Of a stretch of 64,000 nucleotides of DNA, positions 43,985-56,831 are shown in pieces (positions within the stretch are counted from its first letter, which is position 1; each line of letters begins with the position of its first letter). A program made the translations under genes and the position numbers. Where the stretch lies: contig JAJEKV010000147.1 in assembly GCA_021234155.1 (NCBI GenBank), forward strand, positions 1,241,910 through 1,305,909. The letters run 5' to 3'. The stretch is from Isoetes taiwanensis. Taxonomy: Eukaryota; Streptophyta; Lycopodiopsida; Isoetales; Isoetaceae. The notes beneath the pieces were generated by a model. It made no database searches. It saw only the letters and a list, made by a program, of their open reading frames with translations, and was not told where the DNA came from.

Positions 43985-45040
43985 TGTGATGTGTGGTGTG
44001 GTGTGGTGTGGAGTGGGGTGTGTGATATTTATGGTGTCATGTGGGTGTGTGCATATTAAATGTATGATATGTGTGGATTCATGATTTTATTTATTCTCCC
44101 CCCATCCCACTCCCCCCAGCCCACCCCACTCCACCACACACCCCCTTCTCCCTCAATCCCTCCCCCCCCACAATCCCCCATCACCACATTCACCACATTC
44201 TTCATTACCACCACACTAGAAGCCCACCATCTCCCGCCACCACACTCCACCATATTCATCACCACCACTACATTTCACTACACAATCTCTCATCACCACA
44301 GTTCACCACATTTGTCACCACCACCACACCACATAACACCCCACCATCTATCCTACCACTACATTTCATCCACCATAGACTACCACCATATCTTTGCCAC
44401 CACCACATTTATCACCACATTTCAAACACACCATCAAGCACACCATCTCCCACCACCATATGCATCACATTCTGCATTATCACCACATTTGAAGCCCACC
44501 ACCACACTCCACCACAGTCCACCATGTCCCACACCACACCTCATCATCTCCCACCACTACATTCTACCATCTCCCACCACCACACCCCACCATGTTCCAC
44601 ACCACACTCCACCATCTCCCACCGCCACACCCCACCATGTCCCACACCACACCCCACCATCTCCCACCACCACATTCCACCATGTCCCACCACCACACTC
44701 CACCATCTCCCACCACCACACTTCACCACCCTGCACAATGTCCCAGCACTCTTTGTTACCACCACATATTTGGTGTATGGTATGTGTGGTGGATGGTGTA
44801 TAGCGTGTAGAATGTGTGGTGTAGAGTGTGTGGTGCATGGTATGTGCTATGTGATGTGTGGTGTGGCATGAGTTTAGTATCGTCTGTTTAATTGGTTATG
44901 ATGTGTGTGGTGCTTGGTGTGGTGTGGTGTAGTGTATGGTAATGTACACAGCACTAAGGTGCTCGGTCTTGTAAATATGATGAGTGTGGGGCATGATATG
45001 GTGCACGGTGTGGTGTGATATACACATCCTAACAGTTTAA
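43985..45040. repeat. TGTGG/CCACA minisatellite with inverted halves
   Basis: GTGTGGTGTGG-rich flanks (43985-44060 and 44770-45035) surround a CACCACACYCCACCATCTCCC-rich core (44100-44750). The same strand therefore carries both complementary versions, so long hairpins are possible. It lies in the presumed intron of the transposase-like gene. Open frames across it (His/Pro/Thr or Gly/Val/Trp-rich) come from the repeat and are not genes. Confidence 0.85.
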
Positions 45041-47718
45041 TGTTCATTTCATGCAGATGCTATTGTTCAAGAGGTTCAAGGACCAACATCCACAAATTAA
45101 GATTCGTCTTCGAGCTTTTGAGAAGCTATTGGTTTGATGTGAAATTGAAGGACTTCAATAGTTGTTGTTGCATTCAGCATGTGAGGATGTAAATGCTAGT
45201 GGATGGACTCAATGGGATGAGAACCAAACATCCGAAGAATTGCACTTGCACCGGTGATGTATATAGATTACATGAACTTGGTCAATGTAGGGCACACCAG
45301 CATAAAATTACAAGTACAGGAAGTCTGTGGAGATCTATATTGTGTCCAAAGAGTGAATTAGATGAGTTTCACAAGAAGGCGTGCATCCTTGGAGATTGTG
45401 AGCTGTGTGGAATCAAGAAGTTTCAGACTTGTCCATGGAAGAAAATGGCAGTAACAGGAAAGTGAAATGGGAGTATATTAACTATGAAAAAGACGTCTTG
45501 AGTTCTGGAAATTGAGTCATCAGTACAATGAGACAGAACCCAAGGAGCTTCTAGATAAACTGAAAGAGCATCTAAAAATCTTTCCACTGCATAATTTCAG
45601 GTACTAATGGCAGGCAAAACAATTTAAGGAGCTTCTAGAGAATCTCCCCGCATATGCATGTCTTTCAATAGTGGATTTTGCAGAGAACTATACATTCAGG
45701 GAACAAGAGGAGGTGCAGTCGATGTGTTGGGTCAATAATCAGATTACCATTTTGGTTTAAATAACATATCAGTATGACTCAGTGGCAGATGGGATTATCA
45801 ACGAAACACATTACTATGTATCAGATGATGGGGAGCACGATACTTTGTTCGTGCAACACTACTTCATGAAGCACCACAAATATCTGGAGCAGAAAGAAAG
45901 GGTATCAAAGGGACATTATATGTTTTCAGATGATGCAGCATCTCAATTCAAGGCTCCTAGACTATTTTACTTTGTGGCTAGATACACAAATGACACTGAA
46001 GTCTATATGATGTGGAATTTTTTTGGTTCTAACCACGGGAAAGGTGAACATGATGGCAAGGCTGCTGAGTTGAAGAGATGGTTAAGACAACTACAATTAA
46101 AATACAGTAGCATAAAATTGGGTAATGCTCATGTAGTGGTAGAAGTTACTGAAGAGATGTTTACTTGTGGAACATCCGAGTGGATGAACACAACTGAAAC
46201 CAGCAAGAGGAAAAATATAAAAAAGTTCTTTGGGAAGTCAAAGCGAAGGATATAGATAGAAAGAAAGCATGGGGTGCAGAAAGGATTTTGGACACTAGGC
46301 AGATCCATTGTCTACATGCATTCAATCCTGAATCTCCATTGCAGTTGCACACGAGAGAACTTTCATGCTTCTGCAGCTATTGCTTGGATGGTATATGTTG
46401 AAAATATGGTATGTAATGTTACCATATTCATGAAATAGAAGGAGATCTATAAGGGTTTTTCTACCCTAAGGTTGCAATTTACTTAAGGGTTTCATACCCT
46501 AAGGTTATAAGGTTGCAAAGAGCATGGTCGACCAAACATAGTAGATAATGGCCTATATTTTATAAGGTCATTAAGTGATATGATTAAATAAATCAAGTTT
46601 TAGAATGTGATGTGCTGGACGAATAAGAAAATAACAGTTAAATATCGAAGAGTCGGTCATGACTTGACCGACTGCTACAGATACGGCAAGATCTCTACTT
46701 ATTGAAGCAGAACGAAGATCTATCTATTCGAAGGAGTCGAATCAAGCCTGGTTCCAGAAAGGAGAACCTTTTGCATGGTTTTCAGCTGCTTATCTATTCA
46801 AATGGTGAATTGAATTGAAGATATGAAATGACTTTATTACTATGATTTTCTCTAATGGTTGGAGATGATAAATATCTTCCATAAGGTCATTACATTGAAT
46901 TGAAGTTGGTTGTCTTGTTCTTACATTGTAGAGGTTGATTAATATATGATCTTGGATTTGAGCACTATTTTCTAACAGTATGTGGGATAGTTATATGAAC
47001 AAGGACTATGTTGATGATTGGAAACTTCAAGTTATTGTACCATCCTCCAATGTGCATGCTGACATTGAAGAAGAAACGTAAATCCAGCAGGTCCTTGTTC
47101 TCCTCCAATCCCATGATGTTAGCAGAGGCACTTAGAGTTGGTGATAATTTTGCTGTCATTGCTCCGAAAGGGAATGATGATGGTGCTGAATTTTGGATTC
47201 TGATATGCATAAAACCAAAATGGATATTGGAGAAAGACTTCCAACTCAATGGAACATGGTACCTCGCCGGTGATAGTGTCGTAAAAGGTATGTATTACAA
47301 GAAGGGCACGAGATCAACGGTCAGCTATGATCTTTGCAGTAAAGACGCCTTAGGCATAGTATTCACAACATAGATCGGTGCAATCAGACTTCACATGCCA
47401 CCAACTAAACGTCAAAACAGGACTGTATATAGGCTGGATCCTTTAGACGAGGAGAAAATTTTATAAAATTTTCTGATGAGGATGGAATATAAAATCATTC
47501 TGTAATATTCAGAACTCATTTGAAGTTTTGTGCCTCAGCTGTGAAAATGAGTTTGTCTTAATTTCTTTTGAAGACATGAATTCTTTTGAACACTTGATGC
47601 CTCATTTTGTGACAAAGAACATATAATTGAATATGAATTTTCATTCAAATGAATCGAGGTTACAGTAACAATTATGTACATAAGAAAGATATACAGTGAT
47701 TTGAAAGTACGAGGTGAC

Positions 47719-50700
47719 TCATGCACCTACGTACTTCCCAATACATATGTTCCTCTCAGTTCCAGCTTTTGTTGCTTCTAATCTTAAAATTTCAAGCATG
47801 AACACTCTAACATCAACTAGATCCTGGTCTGAAATGTCCACAACCTGCAGTTAACCACACTTTGTCAATAACGGAGTTTGGTTTGTCTGCTGGATTTGAG
47901 TTAACTTACTAGATTAGGCAACAATATATTCACTCCTTTCAAGTACCCCCGCAGAAATTTGTGCATAAACGAACATACAGCAGGGTTACATGAATGACCA
48001 TCGGTTTGAAGAGGCGTTCTGGAAATTTTCACAACATCTAAGGTCGTAAAACTGAAATTATTATGTCCAAGCAATTTCAGGAACCTGCATTCAAAGTTTG
48101 TTGACATTATGTGACAACAGCAAAATGCAATGAGCAAGCACTAACCTCTCAATATGTCTGCTTCTGCCATGCAAGCCCATGCTATCAAAGTGATATGTTC
48201 CTGGTTTATATCTCTGTGCGAGACACGCGCGGCTTACGATCAAAAAATTAGGTCCAGTGATGTCTATCACAAGCAGGAACAAACAATAGCGCTTATCCAG
48301 ATTCACATGTTTCCTTATTGTTTTGTAACTATTTGTGTCTTTAGACAATGTTGAGTGAAAAAGAGGGTCAAAGAAATGAAAGGGATGGCTCATTCCTTGG
48401 AGCATCAAGTAGTATTCCATGTATCTACAAACATATGCATATGATGGCACAATCCTGATGATCATAAATCAGATGAAAGTATCACCTTGAGAAAAGGAAG
48501 ATCAATTGATCATTGAACCATGCGTATCAGCTTCTAAAATTTTGATGTCGGTGGAGCTAATCACGACAGTTTCAGTTCCACTCAGTAACACTTCCAAATA
48601 TGTATGTGAGATAGACAGGGACTGCCGAAGCTCTATCATCTCTAGTTCTAAACACACACGAGAACATATTCTCACAATCCATTCAAATATTTTAAATTGA
48701 AAAAGTTCAACACATATCATAGAAAATTTTTACTTATATTGACTTTCAAAGAGTTTTACAAGATTCATTTATGAAAATACTTGTCGAGTATTTTCATGCA
48801 GTTGTGCGACTCTTCAGAATCCCACATGTTCTACATTTGATTTTCCTTCACATAAGCAGGTACACTTTCTGCAGCCAGAAGTCCTTCCAGCCATGGTTTG
48901 AGTTGCTCCAAAAGGAAATTGGAATCCAATCTGTCCGGCGCAAAACTATTTGGACATATATGGTGTTTGGCTGGTTGGCAGAACCCTTATATCTGCTATC
49001 ATCTATCAACAATGTATTTTTCACTTGGTATTTCCAGTATTTCTGGTACATTTTGAACAGATCTTTAAGGAAAATTGGCTTATTAACCACTTTTAACTTT
49101 GTGTTGGTGCAGTCATCCTGATTCCAAATAAAAAGAAATCTACCCTTATATTCCTGTAGCAACTTTCTCACCAACAAGTCGACATTACTTTTAGCCATCT
49201 TGGACCACAATGCAATCCCAAATTTTGAAAAAATACCATTCTAAGAACTCCTATAATCCAGGCCTGGAAACTGCTGCCTTTTGAAGGTTCAATTTCTAGA
49301 GGGTCACTTCTAGCTCGGTCGAGGCAGGGATCCTCTCTTTCAAGTCATAAAACTTGCCCAAAACCCCATTAAAATCTAGAACAAGGAAAATTCAGTTAAC
49401 CCTTGGTTTTTCTTGGTTGAGGAGGTATTGGAATTGATGAGCAGGCTACATTTTGTTCAGGATCTGGGGTTTCTTTGTCAACTTCATCACCTGCATCCGC
49501 CTGTGGCTCATGTTCGGCAGTAAAACTTTTATCTGGTGCAGGATCTGGTGCAGAAAGAGTCTCAAAGGAATTAATTTCCTCTTCGTGATGGCTTGTAGTA
49601 GCATTTATCTCTGTAACATAATTGAGATGAGGAAGACCAAAGAAAAATACGAAACAAATAAATCATGTATGTGGCATTGGTACTTACTTGACACGACTGC
49701 ATTCAGTTCACTATCCAAATTTCGTTTTGGATTCTTCCCGCTGTCAGCAGCTGGGATTGACTTTGAAGTATCCAATGGGGTGAATTCTAGGTGCACCCGG
49801 GAGGTATCTTATAGTCTCATAACTGATCGAGGCGTGGATAACTATTGGATATCCTTGGTCTCAGATTTCTGCAATTCTGCAAACACTAAGTCAATAGACC
49901 TGTGACAACATTAGTAAACATTAGTTAAGGTACTTACTTGTGTTTATTGGTTCTTGTGGTACCACTCGAACACTAAAAGCCAAAAGCCATGTCTCAGATA
50001 TAATGTGGGTACAACTGGGGCTGCAGCAGGTTCTAGAGCGTCTATAAAACAAATCCAATATCAATAGAGTCTGCAAACGAGGTTAGAGATGATAATGTTT
50101 ACCTCAAATGGTGTGACAGACATGGAATGTGATACTGGTGACTGCATTTTGCTATCACAACTGGCAACAATTTACCCTCCCATTTCAGACATCGTCCACA
50201 ATATGGACAACCTTCATCACCCTCTTCTTCTGCCTCAGGAAGCATTGGAAGTGCAGGATCTAAAGGAGTGTCATGGCCACTACGTTCAAGAGAAATCTCA
50301 AATCTTTGCATTCGAGGTTGCAGCTCCAGCAGTAAAGCTTCACATGCCTTTAGCTCAATTTCAGTTTCTGCTAGTTCCTTATTCAATTGATTTAGCCCAG
50401 GCAACACTGTATCATTCAGCTTTTCATCCTTTAGTTCGTTTACAATCCGAACACCCTCTGCTGCTTTCGGATTTGCCATCATTTCTATCCTCATTTGCTT
50501 GCAATCGTTGCTTGCATCTATCAAACCTAGCTGATGTTGCATCCAACCATTCCTTCACAAGTCTGCCGTAGTCTACAAAACAAAACACTCCATATATGTC
50601 AGCATAAAGTCACATACTGATTGAAGACCACAATCACAGGTCCCCCACCACATAAAACAAGGTAACTCTCTACATACCGCATCACACAACACAGTACACA

Positions 50701-52223
50701 CCACACAACACGCTGGATGCACTACACAACATAGGCTGCACTATCACCACTACTGGCGGCACAAAACCTACACCATACCACATAACATAGTACACATAGT
50801 ACACACCACACAATACGCTGCACATACCATACAATATTCACCACTATTGGTGGCACAAAACCTACACCACATCACATACCACACAACATAGTACACACCA
50901 CACAACACATGCACACGCCATACAACATTCACCACTATTGGCGGCACAAAACCTACACCACACCACACACCACACAGTACATACCACACAACATGGTGCA
51001 TACACAACACAACATTCACCACTATTGGCGCACAATAACCTAAACCACACCACACACCACACCACACAGTATATACCACACAACACGATGCATACACCAT
51101 ACAACATAGGCTGCACTATCACCACTATTGGCGGCACAATAACCTACAACACACCACACAACACAGTACATACCACACAACATAGGTTGCACTATCATCA
51201 TTATTGACGGCACAATAACCTACAACACACCACACTGGTACACCACACCTCACGTGCTACTACTATCACCTCACATATGCCACACGCCACAATGTAGCAG
51301 CACTATTAGCACCATTAGCAGCACAACACCCCACTCCACCACGACGGAGACACACCACACCACAAATGCTGGCATTATTCTCATCACTACACCACAAACA
51401 ACATGCCAACAACTCACCGCTCACCAGACCACACATTCCTCATCTATCATTGTGGCAGCCATTGCACGAAATGCCCCACAGATGGCATCGTAAAGGCACA
51501 AAATGACAATACAGCCAATATGATGCAAAATGGTAGTAGACATACCTGATTCTTGAAGTGGATTTGAGGTTACCTTTTCTGTGTTGATAGAAACAATCTA
51601 GGTCAAGTTTGAGATTTTTTTCTATTGTAATATACTTAATAATTGAACATACTTGCAATGACATATTTTGGTCTCAAAACATTGCTCTACTTTTCTGTTT
51701 TGATTGTGAGTTCAGATTGAATATATGGCCTAGAGAAACCTGATTTGGTTTTTTCCCTATCATCTTCATCATCCCTGTCACTTTTACTATTTTCTTCCTG
51801 CTCAGGTTGGATTTGCCTATGCTTTCTCTTGGGTTTAGAAGAACTGGCCTCTGCTTTCTCATCGGGAGTTCTATAATAATCCAAGAAGCTCTTCCAATTA
51901 ACAGCCTCCCCCTTTATATGCAGATAATAAGCCACTGCCCAGGTTCCAGGAGCCATTCCACCCAATGTATGTGGCTTCCATGTAATTCTTTTGTAAATTT
52001 GCATGAACTCTTTATATTGTTCATTGCTCAGATTCTTCAACCTGTACAAAAAAACATATGCCTTAGTTTTTCAGTTTGAACAAACATTTGGGGGAAAATA
52101 CATGTAACCAGACTTATTTGGAACTTCGTCACCCCAAAGCTTCTTTAGATCTTCATGGGGCACAATCTCTTGTTTGAGGAGAGATTTCATCGTGTAACCA
52201 GTGGCATTCAATTCTGACTCCAT
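47719..52223 (-). pseudogene. multi-exon transposon gene: RING, FCP1-like HAD, Ulp1-like protease
   Basis: Read leftward. The start ATG at 52223 gives 'MESELNATGYTMKSLLKQEI', then an intron, then exon 2 from 52041 ('YKEFMQIYKRITWKPHTLGG', 'VNWKSFL', and a K/E/D-rich tail), related to the gene at 4411-5585. The frame 50099-50542 is a coiled coil ending in a RING-like finger, CPYCGRC...CSHQYHIPC. Between 49390 and 48848 is an FCP1-like HAD phosphatase: 'LVLDFNGVL' (motif I), 'MAKSNVDLLVRKLL', 'CTNT', 'PIFLKDL' and 'NTLLIDDS' (motif IV), with stops near 49290 and 49250. Next come 'LLVIDI' and 'YHFDSMGLHGRS' (48145-48345), then 'PLQTDGHSC' (exon 47910-48084), which follow the Ulp1/C48 Asp and Gln-Cys pattern. 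I could not identify the catalytic His. The last exon, 47719-47844, ends 'CIGKYVGA'. Confidence 0.6.
50640..51440. repeat. ACACCACACAACA minisatellite with ~90-110-bp higher-order units
   Basis: CACCACACAACAC-rich DNA is punctuated about every 90-110 bp by 'caccactattgg(c/t)ggcacaaaacctaca' (50750, 50838, 50930, 51020, 51118, 51195). It lies in a presumed intron of the minus-strand RING/HAD/Ulp1 gene. On that gene's sense strand it reads TGTGTGGTGTGGT. Confidence 0.85.
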
Positions 52224-52418
52224 TAGGGTTCAATCGACAAGAAGTGGCAAAAAAACAGAAGAAGAGGTGATTATTTCTTAATTCGAAATGAGGGACAATG
52301 ACGTGGCATAAAATTCAAAATAACTGATGCTCATTAATTCGCACTCCTGCAATCTCCGCTTCGGTATGCACCACCCGATTCTACCACAAAGAAGGTGCAA
52401 AAATGTGGCGTCAAAATA

Positions 52419-52452
52419 CGCATTTTTGATACACCACAGCGTGCTTTTACCC
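52419..52452 (-). repeat. right terminus of the 42-52 kb DNA element
   Basis: Read on the minus strand it begins GGGTAAAAGCACGCTGTGG and resembles the terminus at 4131-4166. It lies about 200-230 bp upstream of the ATG at 52223, as the 4131 end lies about 280 bp upstream of its related frame. The left partner near 42 kb was not found with confidence. Confidence 0.5.
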
Positions 52453-52864
52453 TTCTGTAGACTGAATTCTTATGTTAATGGCACCAGTTCAATGTCCTAA
52501 GGTTGAGAGTTTTCAATCTTTTATTGCACTTCTTGAACACTATCATCTGGCAACTCATTATCTGGACATCTTAAGCTTGGACAAATGATGTCCCTGTTAT
52601 CTACTATCTTGTTCTCCTCATGCATTTTAACTTGTAAAACAGTTCGTGGGATTGTTTGTAATTCTGCTAACTGAGAGGCAATAACTTTCTTGGAGGATCA
52701 GAAGAGATGGTGAGATCAATGAGGTCAGGGAGAGCTTTAGAAACATAAGCATCAGGATCATGGGGCAAAGGTAAGGGATGGATATTATGACTGGGTCTCA
52801 CGGAGCTCGATTTAATTATATTATTATTATTACATTTGAAGGGACGTGAAGTAGGGAGGGAGGC

Positions 52865-54545
52865 TTTTTTTTTTTTTTTTTTTAAGGCAAGATATTTAAA
52901 TTTTATTAATAAATAATGGTATACAACCTTATTTATAAGCCTCACAGTAGGCCAGATAGGAAATATTTGCATTTTTCAAATCAAACAACTATGACAACTT
53001 TGGGTAGACAAAAGAGAGGATTAGTACTCTGTTTGAATTCCCGCTCAACCTCTTCCCTCCCAAAGCCTAGTACTAGGGGGCTCCTACCTCGTTCCTGTGT
53101 GTAGTACTAAAGATAACAGCCTCGCTCTTCCCGCTCTAGGAAGTACTATAGGAGCATGGCTTCTTACTTTCCTGCATCCCTTCACGTCCATCACAATGTT
53201 GCATAGCCATTTGTTGCGCCCAGTTTAGAGTCTAGAACCGCTAACATTTCTTCAAAGGGACTTTGGCATTTGGCTCAATAGTATCCGCACAAAACTCATC
53301 GGATAAGTCAGTTAGGATATTGAAGCTATTAGAACATACAATTTTCTCAATGATATCATCATTGTCCATCTTATCCTGATGATCCAACATGGAGGTTACC
53401 TTGGAGGTTACCTTGGATCCTGAATAATAGACATCAGAAGCTTTTTGTTGATGATGCATGCCATTAGAAATATGATTAGACATATTTTCCATTTGGTCTT
53501 TCTTTTTCTTTAATTAATGGAATCTCGTTCTCACTTGCTGAGAGTGTCTTCTTTGAGTGAGTTGCATTTGTCTTAACTGAGAAAGGCTGAATCACAATGC
53601 CCTTGTTAGGCTTAATTCTGCTATGAGTATCATATGACAGTCTGGAATGCTATTTTGAGTTTCCCAAAATGCAATTGAGAGTGTTATGTAACTCAGAAGT
53701 GTCAACTGTCATTAAGTTTTTCCCTTTCAAGACCCTCCTATTGTGCTCAATATTATTGAGCAATTTGTTCTTGTCTCAAATTGTCTTGATTGGCAGGTTT
53801 ATTAACTGAAATGTCAATGGTCTTGTGACAAGATCCAACTCCAGAGCCTCTGTATAAGACTGAGATCTTGACTGGTGGCTGAGTTAGTGAGGAAGATCAA
53901 TATGCTTGAGTTTTCTCAGTTGGAAAATTTATATTTTCCTTTGCAAGTTTTTTTTGCTGAATCCTTCTGAAGTATTTTTAGTATTGCTTGGATAAGTGCA
54001 ATAAGAACTATTTTGTGTTGTTGTAGCCACAACCTTATTCCCCTCGGGCCTAAATTCAGTGTCCTCTTTAGCCTAAGCCATTGGCTGTTGAGTCTCACCA
54101 ACACATCCTGAATCAATAAAGTACCTAGAATTGCATATTTGGCAAAGACTTGGAAGACCATTCCATCTTAGTTATAAGGTAGCTAAAGACCCAAAGAAGT
54201 CAGTGAAAGGTAAAGAAGTTGGCACAGGTTTGAAAAAATCAATCTGGACAAAGCATTTAGGAGGCCTGTATGGAGAGTACTCAGTTGCAATATAGGAGCC
54301 AATGGAATTGAAAATAGAGGAGAAACATTTTTTATGCCAATATATGGGACTAAGGTCACTCATAGAAATTGAGGCAATGCATAATTTATCAAGCTCCTTT
54401 AGAGGCAAGTTAGGGCTCCATTTTAAAAAGTACAATTTATAAGAGTCACAAGAGAATCGGCCAGTTTTGAGGAGGAAATTGGTTGTTCTGGAGCTGCCAC
54501 ATTCAATCAGCAAATAAGGGAAGTCCTTTATGAAGTTTTAAAAGC
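52865..54545 (-). mobile_element. LINE fragment: ORF1 (DUF4283-like) plus poly(A) end
   Basis: A 19-base T run at 52865-52883 is the poly(A) tail of a minus-strand element. Upstream, 54172-54513 encodes 'YKLYFLKWSPNLPLKEL', 'YWHKKCFSSIFNSIGSYIAT' and 'PPKCFVQIDF', matching the DUF4283-type ORF1 core of plant LINEs. A degenerate zinc knuckle, 'CQICNSRYFIDSGC', follows near 54140. ORF2 is missing between about 53.2 kb and the tail, so the copy is internally deleted. Frameshifts occur. Confidence 0.65.
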
Positions 54546-54867
54546 TGGTCCCAAATTCTGATAAGACGACGATGTGAAGATGACGATCAAATTCTGACAC
54601 ATCGTCGTCTTCATTCCTTTTAATATTTGATGTATGCCAACCATCTTCTAATCCTTCTTGCAATATACTTTCAGGAACTCATGCTATAATAGTCCAGTTT
54701 CATTGCTCAACAACTAATTGCTCCGTTTTTTAATCCTATCTATTATCTTCTATTCCTTCTTACAATATCCCTTTAGAGACTCATGTCTTAGTAGTTCAGT
54801 TTCATTAATGTCTACAACAGGTAATTGCTTATTGATCCTTTCAATGTTCGATGCATGTTACTCAATG

Positions 54868-55109
54868 TCCTGTGGTAAGACGTTAAACTGCCATACCCAA
54901 GGTCACGGGTTCAACGCCTCGTTGTGAAAGTGGCCATGCAATGTAAAGTTGGTGGGGGAAGGACCCACTTCAGCAATGTAAAGTGGTGGGGGCAGGACCC
55001 ATCTGGGTGTATTGTAAAGTGTCACATGTCCGATAGGACGCTGCCTTGTGGCGTGACGTTAAAATCTCTTCTTCTTCTTCTTCTTCTTCTTCTTCTTCTT
55101 CTTCTTCTA
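54868..55109 (+). mobile_element. tRNA-derived SINE with (TTC)n tail
   Basis: The head contains an A-box-like TGTGGTAAGACGTTAA (54871-54886) and a B-box GGGTTCAACGCC (54907-54918). The body has a short internal repeat, 'caatgtaaag(t)tggtgggggaaggaccca'. It ends in a TTC microsatellite at about 55068-55109. Pol III boxes with a simple-repeat tail fit a SINE. Confidence 0.65.
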
Positions 55110-56823
55110 ATACAATATACTTTTAGTTGCATATTACCAATGCGCATACAAGCACACTGTCTGAAGGAAGTCCAATTTACTGAGTGTTCTTGTTAATTTA
55201 AAATTGCATCAGCATAAATTCTTCATCACCACGACCAGGCACTTGTGAATTTGGTTGGACTGTTTGAACTAGTATTCTTTGTATTCGTTTTTTAAACTTT
55301 TCAATAACATTATTGGTATACGTGATTACGGCATTCTATGCACTAAAAACTATCATGTCTAAATGTATACCATCTGCTAATATTCATATTCCTTATTACA
55401 TTAGATCACATTCTCTATACAAATAAGGTATAAGGGATAGCATGAAAGTGATTCTCGCCCTCCCAATCATTACCCCGCAACAATTGAGCCGCCATCTTTT
55501 ATGTTGATAACTATATTGGCAACATTATGAGCACAAGCAATATGGAAGCACTCATTCCATACTAGACTTGTTAATTTTGTATCAGACGAGTTCGACAGAC
55601 TCGTGTCTTTTGAAGGTTTATGGTTGGATAGTAGACACTTGATCATTTTCCCATACATAGACAGTCCTCAAAGTTAACAACCTAAGATGCACGTTCAATG
55701 TTATGTATCCTACAAAATAACAAATTAGTGGATTGGAATAGTACTTGCTACCTCAAGAACAAAGTGCCATACCATTTTATTTGCATAACGCCAATGCATA
55801 AATGGCCAAATTGACTCTATTGGGCCTGTTTTACATGCATGATTCTACGAACATTTGTTTCTATGTGCCCTAAAATAACGCTTCCACCCGACAAAGTCGA
55901 TTACACTGAACATCTTATTCTTGGAGTAAATTTGATGCCAATAATCTCTTTAACATCTCCAATTTCCATACCTTCAACGAAACTCAAAATGTCATCCGCA
56001 ATATGGGGTATAATGATGTATTTTACATTAGATTCTCGGAAAGCGGCACTACATTTGGATTGAGCCACCCGAGTTTACTAATCACATGTAATTAATTAAA
56101 CCTTTCTTGTCCATATTATTATCTACGTTATGACGATTGCAGGATTTGAAGCTTTGGTGTATCACACGTACTTGAGGGAAAGAGAAACAGAGGGTGCGTG
56201 TGTGCTACATATTTCAATGCAAATCACAAGAAGGGTAGGGAGGATGGGTTGGAAGAGTATATTATAAAGAAAGAAACAAAAAGGAGAGAACTGAAAGATG
56301 GCTAATATAGACAAAAACTAGAAATGAGAATTATATAGTAGAAACACTTCTACAAGCCTGCTAGGTGTCAAAAATTCTATAATTTTCTAAAGCTCTCTAG
56401 GTATCGCAGTCTCTTCGATCAAGAAATACATTTCTCTTCTAATCTCAAAACGAAGATAAATGGTCGCTTCTTGCTTGATTCGAGTCATAAAGAGACACAT
56501 GCTGAAACTGAGGCAGAAATAGGTGAAACTGGTGGATATGGTGGCCTATTGATGTATTCAGAGCCTTAAAGTGTCAAAGGATTAATCAAATGGAGATCCA
56601 TAAGTATAACAATCCACTATTCGGCCAAATATGGTATCTATAAAAGTATGCAATGATGATAAATCATTCCAAGACAAACTAAAGCATGCCAAGAGCAGCT
56701 AAGGAGCCATTATATGCCAATGGAAAATGGTCACAGTATTCACCCTACCATATTTAGAGTCTAAGTGTGAGAGAAAGGCATAATCAACTGGTGAGTAACT
56801 CAATGTCCAACTCAAAGACCACT
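55110..56823. other. no gene recognised
   Basis: AT-rich sequence with only short open frames (74 codons or fewer) of no recognised similarity. Confidence 0.5.
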
Positions 56824-56831
56824 TTACACCT

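Larger units (their letters stand above)
42360..47465 (+). pseudogene. transposase-like gene of the 'HGKG' family, multi-exon
   Basis: Coding pieces lie in order on the plus strand: 42397-42708 (E/K-rich), 42651-42893 (ending 'HYLEKSK' at a GT donor), and 45058-45140 ('LLFKRFKDQHPQIKI', after a TTTCATGCAG acceptor). Next are 45193-45465 with C-x-C and 'CELCGIKKF', and 45782-46255. The last holds 'YYVSDDGEHDTLFVQHYF', 'FSDDAASQFK' and 'FFGSNHGKGEHDGKAAELKR'. It is followed by 'LHTRELSCFCSYCLDGIC' (to 46390) and a C-terminal piece at 46990-47465. The QFK plus HGKGxxDG arrangement recurs in uncharacterised transposon-like genes of many eukaryotes; a DDE nuclease is inferred. Stops between 45466 and 45781 and split frames indicate decay. 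It converges on the minus-strand gene ending at 47719. Confidence 0.6.

Noticed and set aside
44060-44871. Long His/Pro/Thr-rich frames (up to 266 codons) on the plus strand and Gly/Val/Trp-rich frames on the minus strand
   Set aside because: They are translations of the CACCACA minisatellite in all frames, with no domain and only repeat-driven composition.
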